Source: CAZCJA01 sp964499015 (GTDB lineage Bacteria > Elusimicrobiota > Elusimicrobia > F11). From it: DNA of 30,809 bases. A program made the translations under genes and the position numbers. Position 1 is the stretch's first letter. Every line of letters begins with the position of its first letter. Positions 9,017 through 15,086 of the stretch are shown one piece after another. The stretch spans positions 1 to 30,809 of the forward strand of contig CAZCJA010000024.1 in NCBI GenBank assembly GCA_964499015.1, given 5' to 3'. The notes beneath the pieces were generated by a model. It had not been told where the DNA came from. It saw only the letters and a program-made list of their open reading frames with translations, and made no database searches.

Positions 9017-9949
9017 TTATTTATAGAAGAAGACGGGTTTATCTTTGGTGATGATGCGTTTTTCTTGGCCAAGAAGGCTGCGGAGGTATTTGGGGACGTG
9101 GAAAAGGCCGACGTGGGCCACTCCATCGTAAAATTTCAATGGGCCAGAGATCCGTTTTTTAATCCCGGCGTCGACCGCCGCGCTGTTCTGCGTCATCGGG
9201 TCACAGCTGTTGGAAGCGATTAAAAACGCCCACGGCACGTCAAACGACGGCACGTACGCGTAACCCGGCCGGACATTTTTAAAAATGTGTTTGAGTGTGG
9301 CATAGAGAACCTGGTGCAATTCAATCTGCAGCAGATTGCCCGAGCCCGCCTGCATCACGAACACGCCGTTTTTCTCCAGGCGTTTCAGCATGTCGTGATA
9401 AAATTCGATTGTATACAGCTGATACGCGGGGCCGCCTTCGATCGGTGACGGCAAGTCGGAAATGATCACGTCAAATTTCTCTTTCGAGGTCTCGATGAAC
9501 TTTTTCGCGTCGCCGACGACCAAATTACAGCGCTTGTCATTGAACGCGCCTTGATGCCAGGAGTGCATGTGGGTTTTGCAAAATTCGATGACTTCGCCGT
9601 CGATGTCGACCATGGTGACTTTCTTGACGGTTTTGTGCTTGAGGAGTTCGCGGACGGTCGCGCCTTCCCCTCCGCCGAGGATAAGAATGCTCTCGGGGTT
9701 TGGATGGCACATCAGGCCCGGATGAACGAGCACTTCATGATAAATGAATTCGTCGTTTTCGGACGACTGCATCTCGCCGTCCAAAATCAAAACTTTCCCA
9801 AATGATTCCGATTCGGCAACGATCGCGCTCTGGAACGCGGTTTGCTTGCGGACGATAAAGCGTTTAATGCGGTGCGAGTGCGATTCGTGAGGCGTGAACC
9901 ACTCTTTAAACCATTGCGTGTTGTTGATTTTGTTTTTTAGGGTGGCCAT
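9017..9949 (-). CDS. speE: Aminopropyltransferase (spermidine/thermospermine synthase family)
   Basis: The 310-residue protein has the polyamine synthase core: LILDGEMQSSENDEFIYHE (53-71), the AdoMet-binding LGGGEG (91-96), VDID (114-117) and an aspartate-led active-site loop DLPSPIEGGPAYQLYT (165-180). The enzyme moves an aminopropyl group from decarboxylated AdoMet to an amine. Residues in the loop (EGGP.YQLYT) and the DGKMQS-like segment resemble plant ACL5 thermospermine synthases and related prokaryotic enzymes more than E. coli SpeE. The product could therefore be spermidine, thermospermine or aminopropylagmatine. It lies seven bases downstream of speD and six bases upstream of the decarboxylase, so the three form one pathway unit. 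Confidence 0.92.
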   Translation of the reverse strand: MATLKNKINNTQWFKEWFTPHESHSHRIKRFIVRKQTAFQSAIVAESESFGKVLILDGEMQSSENDEFIYHEVLVHPGLMCHPNPESILILGGGEGATVRELLKHKTVKKVTMVDIDGEVIEFCKTHMHSWHQGAFNDKRCNLVVGDAKKFIETSKEKFDVIISDLPSPIEGGPAYQLYTIEFYHDMLKRLEKNGVFVMQAGSGNLLQIELHQVLYATLKHIFKNVRPGYAYVPSFDVPWAFLIASNSCDPMTQNSAAVDAGIKKRISGPLKFYDGVAHVGLFHVPKYLRSLLGQEKRIITKDKPVFFYK

Positions 9950-9956
9950 GGCGCGA

Positions 9957-10337
9957 TTATTTTCCGCCTTTCACTTTGATATTTCGTTTATTGAGGAAGC
10001 CGCGTTTCATTTCGAGCGCGGTCACGTTTCCGGCTTTGAAATGCTTTTTCAGGTAATCGAAAGCCTTCCAGGGATTGATCGTGTCGCCGCAGGTGTAAAT
10101 GTCGATGGAGGCGAACTGATATTCGGGCCAGGTGTGGATGGATAAGTGGGATTCGGCGATCACGACCACGCCGGAAACGCCGTTCGGATTGAAGTTGTGG
10201 AACACCACATCGACGATATGCGCCTTCGCATATTTGGCGGCGCCCACCATGATTTCTTCGATTTTACGGACATCTCCGATCACTTTGCTGTCGCAGTGGT
10301 ACAGCTCAACAAGAAGATGTCGTCCGAGGGTTTTCAA
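9957..10337 (-). CDS. speD: S-adenosylmethionine decarboxylase proenzyme (SpeH/SpeD type 1)
   Basis: The 126-residue protein matches the small class 1B AdoMet decarboxylases of Bacillus and Thermotoga. Self-cleavage is expected between E62 and S63 in VVIAESHLSIHTWPE, turning S63 into the pyruvoyl cofactor; H68 and C83 (in YTCGD) are the other key residues. These three positions coincide with the known Thermotoga maritima numbering. The enzyme makes decarboxylated AdoMet for the next gene, speE. The start codon is TTG (10335-10337), placed to match the family N-terminus (TLGRH). A ribosome site AAGGAG (10350-10355) lies 12 bases upstream, which is rather far. Confidence 0.95.
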   Translation of the reverse strand: MKTLGRHLLVELYHCDSKVIGDVRKIEEIMVGAAKYAKAHIVDVVFHNFNPNGVSGVVVIAESHLSIHTWPEYQFASIDIYTCGDTINPWKAFDYLKKHFKAGNVTALEMKRGFLNKRNIKVKGGK

Positions 10338-10349
10338 TTTGCGCGTTGA

Positions 10350-10355
10350 CTCCTT
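10350..10355 (-). promoter_or_regulatory. Ribosome binding site supporting the TTG start of speD
   Basis: AAGGAG on the minus strand lies 12 bases before the TTG codon. No in-frame ATG or GTG lies between them, so this site supports a TTG start. Confidence 0.5.
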
Positions 10356-10389
10356 AATTTTTTTGCGTTAGGAAAAATTTGAAGCGGAA

Positions 10390-10418
10390 AAAGTATGACT
10401 TTTATGACGGTGTGTCAA
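10390..10418 (-). promoter_or_regulatory. Candidate sigma-70 promoter for the polyamine operon
   Basis: On the minus strand a perfect TTGACA (-35, 10413-10418) is followed, after 17 bases, by TACTTT (-10, 10390-10395). The -10 box matches the consensus weakly. Transcription would begin near 10383, giving a leader of about 45 bases before the speD TTG. It sits in the 88-bp gap after the TonB-receptor gene, the longest non-coding gap in the left half of the window, and no hairpin terminator is obvious there. Confidence 0.45.
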
Positions 10419-10425
10419 GAAATTG

Positions 10426-12222
10426 TCATTGGATGAAGCGAATGGCAAGCCCGCCCCAAAACGTCCGAGCCGGCTGCGGCGCCAATCCGGTTAAAAATGT
10501 GTCGGCGTAGCGGCGGTTGGTGACGTTGTGCACGCCGGTGAAGAGGTCAGCTTGCCACAATTTGAAAGAGAAAAGGGCGTTCCATGTGTAATAAGACGGA
10601 ATTCGTGTGGCGTTGCGGCCGTCCAATTCGAACTGCTCCGACTGGTAACGCACTTCGTTGGTCATTTTTAACGCCCATGGCAGTTTTTGCTCGTGTTTTA
10701 CGAAGGCCATATGCTGTGGCGTCATCGCGGTCGCTTCGAACATTGCGGTGAGAGGCGTTTTGCGTTCGCTCTTCTGCGCGGTCCAGGCGGCGCTTAAACG
10801 GCTGGCAGGGCCGCCGATTGAGAATTCGGTTTCCACGCCGCGGTTTTGTTCCTTTGCCCCGTTCTCAAAGCGGTTGGCGGCATTGATGAAGATCGCCTCG
10901 TCCACGTTCGTGGAAAAGCCGGTTAAGCGAACGTTAAACCAAGCGACGGGCGACCATTCGACGCCGGCGTCGTAGTTGAGCGCTTCTTCGGGAGCGAGAT
11001 CGGGATTGGCCGTCGCGCCGCCGCCGGAAAACAATTCGGAGAACGTCGGCCTGCGGATGTTGCGGGCGACGGTCGCCGACAGCAGCCAGCTATCGGACGG
11101 CGTGAGCATGAACGCCAGGCGCGGGCTGACGATTCCTCCAGATTCCGCCAAACTGTCGTAGCGCAGGCCGGGAACCGCGGTCCACTTTTGATTCGACCAT
11201 TTCTTCAGCACGTACGCGCTGTTCTGGTGCGACCTATCTTGGTTTCGCGGATGAATGGATCGTTTAAGGCGTTGCGCTTCCATGCCGGCCTCGAAGCCGC
11301 TGTGTTGAAAATTGAGATTGGCCAAGGTCGAGACCGTTTCTTCGTCGCGTCGCGCGGGCGCGACCGGCGCATCGTAAAGTTCGATGTCCCCCCAACCTTG
11401 TTTGAGCGTCAAATAAAACGCGCCGCCAAACATTTGCGGCGAGGCGAAACGGAGCTTGGCGTTTTGAAATTCCTGCTCGCGCCGGGCGTTCGGTGTAATG
11501 CCTTCCTGCTCTAGATGTCCGTTCCATAATTCATACGGCTGCGCTGTGCCGTTCGGCGTGCCCACGCGCGATTGTTGGAAGAAGTAATCGGCGCCCCAAT
11601 AGCCTTTGCCGTTGAACGAGCGCGTGACGCTGCCGAAATGGTTTTCCGCCGTGTAGCTTTCACTCTGCATAAAGCCGCCTGATTGCTGGCGGTCCGCGGC
11701 GTAAGCCAGGTCGCCGGCGCGGGACCGTCCGACAAAGCGTCCGTAGGAGTCCTTGTAGCCGTCGCGGCCGATCGCGGTGGCGACGTCCGCCACCAAGCCT
11801 TTGCGGTCGGGTTTCAGCGTGATCAGGTTCACCACGCCGCCGATGGCGTCGGCGCCGTAAGCGACGGAGGCGCCGCCGCGAGTCACTTCAATGCGTTCGA
11901 TGGAAGACAGCGGAATTTGCGAGAGGTCGACGTTGCCGTCGAATTCGTGCGTGAGCGGCTCGCCATCCAGAAGAATCAGTGAACGCGAAGCGGAGGACGA
12001 GCCGCGCATCTTCAGCCGGCTGCGCGTGCCGGGCGAACCGTCGCGCTCCACGTTAAGGCCGACCATCCCGTCCAGTGCATCGGCCACCGAGTAAACCGGG
12101 TGTCCGGCGAGATCTTCGCGCGTGATAACGGAAACGTTGGTGGGCACGTCGATTTCGCGGGCGGAAAGAAAGACGGGCAGAACGGTTAAAGAAAGAAGCG
12201 CGCAGCGCCTAAGCAAAGACAT
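10426..12222 (-). CDS. TonB-dependent outer-membrane receptor, BtuB-like size
   Basis: The 598-residue protein has a signal peptide (residues 1-21, cleavage after LSA), a plug domain at about 24-135 (NVSVITREDLAG, LDGEPL, IERIEVTRGGASVAYGADAIGGVVNLIT region) and a 22-strand barrel region to the C-terminus. The last strand is ARTFWGGLAIRFIQ. Such receptors take up cobalamin, siderophores, metals or glycans. The size fits BtuB-like receptors, but the substrate cannot be told. Oddly, the mature protein starts right at the plug: no TonB box is visible between the signal peptide and VPTNVSVITRED. The start is six bases after the stop of the CBM48-like gene, so they are probably co-transcribed. Confidence 0.9.
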   Translation of the reverse strand: MSLLRRCALLSLTVLPVFLSAREIDVPTNVSVITREDLAGHPVYSVADALDGMVGLNVERDGSPGTRSRLKMRGSSSASRSLILLDGEPLTHEFDGNVDLSQIPLSSIERIEVTRGGASVAYGADAIGGVVNLITLKPDRKGLVADVATAIGRDGYKDSYGRFVGRSRAGDLAYAADRQQSGGFMQSESYTAENHFGSVTRSFNGKGYWGADYFFQQSRVGTPNGTAQPYELWNGHLEQEGITPNARREQEFQNAKLRFASPQMFGGAFYLTLKQGWGDIELYDAPVAPARRDEETVSTLANLNFQHSGFEAGMEAQRLKRSIHPRNQDRSHQNSAYVLKKWSNQKWTAVPGLRYDSLAESGGIVSPRLAFMLTPSDSWLLSATVARNIRRPTFSELFSGGGATANPDLAPEEALNYDAGVEWSPVAWFNVRLTGFSTNVDEAIFINAANRFENGAKEQNRGVETEFSIGGPASRLSAAWTAQKSERKTPLTAMFEATAMTPQHMAFVKHEQKLPWALKMTNEVRYQSEQFELDGRNATRIPSYYTWNALFSFKLWQADLFTGVHNVTNRRYADTFLTGLAPQPARTFWGGLAIRFIQ

Positions 12223-12228
12223 TCGTGA

Positions 12229-12696
12229 TCAGTTGGACGGAAGAGGTTTGACCGTAATGACCGACTTGCCGTTGGCGGTTTTCTTGTTGTACGGATCGCG
12301 GACGCTTCGGCCGTTGACCAGGTACGCATATTCGTACGTTCCCGGGTCAAGCTTCAGCGTGATCGTCCATTTGTTTCTGTTTTTTTCCATCGGTTTCTTA
12401 ATGGAACTTTTCTTGCCCTCAAAATTGCCGATGATGAAAACGTCTTTGGCCGTGGAGTTGATATAGACGAACTGGATGTTGCGTTTGGTGCGGACGGGTT
12501 CGCTGACAACGGGTTTTTCTTCGGGAACGGCGGCTCTTTCCTGGATCACATCGCCATTAACGATGGGATCCGTCGGGCTAAGCTCGGTGATGACCACTCC
12601 GGACCGGTCCACGAGGGTTTTATAAAGAAACGCCCCTCCGCCCAGCGCGGTGAGTAGCGAAACGATCATCAGAAACGCCCAGAACCGGCGGCTCAT
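12229..12696 (-). CDS. Membrane-anchored protein with glycogen-binding-like (CBM48/AMPK) domain
   Basis: The 155-residue protein begins with one membrane helix (FWAFLMIVSLLTALGGGAFL, about 5-24), then a short linker. The C-terminal domain, about residues 72-152, looks like the early-set domain of AMPK-beta and isoamylase N-termini: VFIIGNFEGK, KWTITLKLDPGTYEYAYLVN and the ending YNKKTANGKSVITVKP. Such domains bind alpha-glucans in known members, or act as structural modules. The N-terminal helix suggests that the domain faces the periplasm. The start overlaps the upstream gene by four bases and the TonB receptor follows at once. A link to glucan sensing or uptake is inferred from position only. 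Confidence 0.7.
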   Translation of the reverse strand: MSRRFWAFLMIVSLLTALGGGAFLYKTLVDRSGVVITELSPTDPIVNGDVIQERAAVPEEKPVVSEPVRTKRNIQFVYINSTAKDVFIIGNFEGKKSSIKKPMEKNRNKWTITLKLDPGTYEYAYLVNGRSVRDPYNKKTANGKSVITVKPLPSN

Positions 12697-13340
12697 ATCG
12701 GCATGACCGGCGGTTTCGCCCCGCCGGATTTCATGCGGGCCACTTCTTTCTCAAGCATGATGACGTGTTCGGCCAGCTTCAAAAGTTTCTTGGTGTAGTC
12801 TTCCGGGTTGACCGGCGCTTCTTTAAGCGCAGCGATGTCCTGCGAGGTGTTGTTCGCATCGGGAATGCTTTCAATCCGGTCTTCGAGCTCGCTCATCTTT
12901 TGGTTCAAATTTTTTAACTGACTGACGATGATGTCGAGCTGGAGCTGTAAATCGGTTTCCGCGGCGTGCATCACCACGGTTTTTTCCTCGGGTTTTTCGG
13001 CGGCGCCGTTGTCCATGGGCGCGGCTTGTTCCGGCACGGAGCTTCTCAGCTCGATCGGGACGATGTCTTCATCCGGGACGGTTTCCGGCTCCGGCATCGG
13101 CGGCTCCGGCGTGATTAAGTGTGGTTCAGGGATGTTCGAGGGTTCAGGCTCTTGTTTGAAAAGCGGTACGTGTTCCCCTTCATGCGGAACAACGAATTTT
13201 TTGCGGCCGGAACGCGGCGCGGAGATGAGTTTGACCAGTGAGATTAAAAAAAGAAGAGCGCCGAACACCAGCAAGCTGGCTCCGACGAGGAGCATGGGGT
13301 CCGATAAAATCATGTCGATGTTGATGTCTGGTATCGCCAT
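12693..13340 (-). CDS. Hypothetical one-helix membrane protein with Pro/Glu-rich linker and coiled coil
   Basis: I do not recognise this 215-residue protein. It shows a membrane helix at about 15-39 (LLVGASLLVFGALLFLISLV), a basic stop-transfer patch (SAPRSGRKK), a Pro/Glu-rich linker (about 58-100, with repeated PEP-type steps), and two helical segments with heptad character at about 127-155 (DIIVSQLKNLNQKMSELEDR) and 180-205. The layout suggests an inner-membrane anchor or tether. It precedes, with four-base overlap, the CBM48-like gene and the TonB receptor gene. The ATG lies only 13 bases after the 3' end of tRNA-Gly and has no Shine-Dalgarno; M10 is an alternative start. Confidence 0.6.
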   Translation of the reverse strand: MAIPDINIDMILSDPMLLVGASLLVFGALLFLISLVKLISAPRSGRKKFVVPHEGEHVPLFKQEPEPSNIPEPHLITPEPPMPEPETVPDEDIVPIELRSSVPEQAAPMDNGAAEKPEEKTVVMHAAETDLQLQLDIIVSQLKNLNQKMSELEDRIESIPDANNTSQDIAALKEAPVNPEDYTKKLLKLAEHVIMLEKEVARMKSGGAKPPVMPI

Positions 13341-13353
13341 TTCGTTTTTTAAA

Positions 13354-13424
13354 AGCGGGTGATGGGAATCGAACCCACGTCTAAAGCTTGGGAAGCTTTC
13401 ATTCTACCATTGAACTACACCCGC
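13354..13424 (-). tRNA. tRNA-Gly (anticodon CCC)
   Basis: The minus strand from 13424 to 13354 folds as a tRNA. The acceptor pairs GCGGGTG with CACCCGC, the D-arm reads GTTCAATGGTAGAAT, and the anticodon stem-loop is AAAGC TTCCCAA GCTTT with CCC at 13390-13392. The T-arm is GTGGG TTCGATT CCCAT. The discriminator base is T and the CCA tail is not encoded, which fits the CCA-adding-type enzyme found at 21042-22466. It reads GGG codons. It lies 48 bases after the AsmA-like gene and 13 bases before the next coding start, inside a same-strand gene run. A weak TATTAT (13445-13450) upstream could be a -10 box. Confidence 0.95.
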
Positions 13425-13472
13425 GCTTTGTGCGGGAATTGTAAATAATAAGGACACGGGACGGTAGCGGAC

Positions 13473-14918
13473 TTATTCGCCCGTGATTTTCTCAAAGACC
13501 TTCTGCGGGATTTTCAGCGTGTTGGCGATGGTGTTCCATACCGGCGCCGCGATCGACTTGATCGACAGGACTTTGATTTTCGGGTCCGCGGCGTCGCCTT
13601 TCACCGACAGCCAGATCGGCAGAAGCCCTTTTTCGCCCCCCAGCAAAATATCGCGGACCAGCGGGATTTTGCTGATCACTTCGTCTGTGACCAGCAGGAT
13701 GTTGACCACAATCCGTCCGTCGATCGTTTTTTCCGGCAAATTGTAAGACCCCATGAACGCCATTTCCATCGTCTTGTTCTTGAGCACGAACGGCTCGGTG
13801 GTCGCGGCGACGCCATTGATGATGTTGAACGTGCCGCGCGTGTCATCGAACGGCACACGCGAAACATGATCGCCTTTCACTTCAGTGATAAGCGTGGCGA
13901 GATTTAAACGGCTGATAACTTTCAGCAGGCCTTTGGTGTTGCCGAACCAGCCGTCTTTTAAGCGCACGCTAACAGTGCCGTTGAGAAAGCGCAGGAAATC
14001 GGCGGGTTTGCTGGTGAGGCTGCCGGTGGAATCAAGGCGGCCCGATCCTTCGGCCTCGGAGCCGGCGAACGCAAACAAATCGCGGATCTGAATATCGTCG
14101 CTTTGCCAGTCGATCTTTAACGCATCGGTCGAGGCGGTGGTGTCGTACGTGCCGCTAACGGCGAGTGTCCCGCCCAAACATTCGAACCGCGTTTTATCCA
14201 GCGTGTAGGAGCCGCCGGTGCGGCGGATCACCGCGTGGACGTTTTTGACCGTGGAGGAACGCACGCGCGCCTGGGGCAAGTCAAGCACCGCTTCGAAGCG
14301 CGGTGACGGCGTGATGGCAAGCTCAAAGTCGGCGGCGGCGGTGGAACTGGTGACGACGCCGGTGAAGTTGGATTTGCCGGTCAGAAATTTGATGCGGCCG
14401 TCGTTGATGATGATGTGGGCGCTGCCCGCTGAAAACGCGCCTTCCTTAATAGATAGCTGCGCGAACACGACTTTGCCCCATTGGCGGGATGCCGTGTCGG
14501 GTTTTTCCAGAAGGTCTTCGATCAGGCCGGCGAGATTGTTCCGGCCGTTGGCATCCTCGCGCACAATGTAGCGCGGTGAAATGAGTTTGATATCGGAGAT
14601 GCCGATGACCGCCTTATAAAAGGAAAGGAGCGTGATGCTCGCTTCCACGGTTGGCGCTTCGATCATCACCGCTTGTCTGGGAGCGGTTTCCCACAGCCGC
14701 ACGCTTTCCCCGGTCAGCTTCCAGGTGGGCCAGCGCCGCCACGTCAGCCGTTCGATGGTCAGCGGACGCTCCAAATAGTCGGACGCAGCTTTTTCCAGGC
14801 GGTTTTTGAAGTCCGGCGCCGAGGCCAAGCGCTCTATCCAAAGGCCTGTGCCGGCCACGCCAATCAATACAAACGTGACAAATCCGAAAAAAATAAAGTA
14901 CCATCGTCGACGGAACAT
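13473..14918 (-). CDS. AsmA-family inner-membrane-anchored protein
   Basis: I place the start at the ATG of 14916-14918 (MFRRRWYFIFFGFVTF), giving 481 residues, because AGGGAGA (14924-14930) sits five bases upstream; a longer form from 14978 would add 20 residues. One N-terminal membrane helix (about 7-29) is followed by the AsmA pattern: RPLTIERLTWRRWPTWKLTG, then repeating beta strands, and a C-terminal AsmA-like region ending in DPKIKVLSIKSIAAPVW. AsmA relatives form long beta-groove proteins thought to carry phospholipids between the membranes of diderm cells. The gene is divergent from the large surface-protein gene and followed by tRNA-Gly. Confidence 0.85.
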   Translation of the reverse strand: MFRRRWYFIFFGFVTFVLIGVAGTGLWIERLASAPDFKNRLEKAASDYLERPLTIERLTWRRWPTWKLTGESVRLWETAPRQAVMIEAPTVEASITLLSFYKAVIGISDIKLISPRYIVREDANGRNNLAGLIEDLLEKPDTASRQWGKVVFAQLSIKEGAFSAGSAHIIINDGRIKFLTGKSNFTGVVTSSTAAADFELAITPSPRFEAVLDLPQARVRSSTVKNVHAVIRRTGGSYTLDKTRFECLGGTLAVSGTYDTTASTDALKIDWQSDDIQIRDLFAFAGSEAEGSGRLDSTGSLTSKPADFLRFLNGTVSVRLKDGWFGNTKGLLKVISRLNLATLITEVKGDHVSRVPFDDTRGTFNIINGVAATTEPFVLKNKTMEMAFMGSYNLPEKTIDGRIVVNILLVTDEVISKIPLVRDILLGGEKGLLPIWLSVKGDAADPKIKVLSIKSIAAPVWNTIANTLKIPQKVFEKITGE

Positions 14919-14923
14919 TGGAT

Positions 14924-14930
14924 TCTCCCT
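14924..14930 (-). promoter_or_regulatory. Ribosome binding site deciding the AsmA-like start
   Basis: AGGGAGA on the minus strand lies five bases before the ATG at 14918. No comparable site precedes the longer in-frame start at 14978, so the shorter form is preferred. Confidence 0.6.
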
Positions 14931-15074
14931 AACCAGAAACGAACGATTATCTATAAGGTTCGTATCTTCAGCGTCCATTCCATGCTTGTTACAAAAGGTT
15001 TACATTTTCTTAAAGCGATCTTAATGCCTAACCTTCTACGCTTAAGCAGGCTAAAGAGAGCTGAAATTACATAC

Positions 15075-15080
15075 AGGGGA
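15075..15080 (+). promoter_or_regulatory. Ribosome binding site deciding the start of the surface protein
   Basis: AGGGGA lies six bases before the ATG at 15087, which opens a clear signal peptide. This rejects the much longer open frame that begins at 14673 inside the AsmA-like gene. Confidence 0.65.
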
Positions 15081-15086
15081 ATTCTT

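Larger units (their letters stand above)
14919..15086. promoter_or_regulatory. Divergent promoter region between the AsmA-like and surface-protein genes
   Basis: This 168-bp spacer is more AT-rich than its surroundings and must hold the start sites for both directions if the minus-strand block and the plus-strand pair are separate units. Plus strand: TTTACA (14999-15004), 17 bases, TAATGC (15022-15027), weak. Minus strand: TGGACG (14972-14977), 16 bases, TATAGA (14950-14955), with GATAAT (14946-14951) overlapping it. None is close to consensus in both boxes. I see no clear operator palindrome. Confidence 0.35.

Noticed and set aside
14673..15086. The plus-strand open frame of the surface protein extends upstream to 14673 inside the AsmA-like gene.
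   Set aside because: A ribosome site and a clear signal peptide begin at 15087; the upstream part is antisense to conserved AsmA-like sequence and has low-complexity composition.
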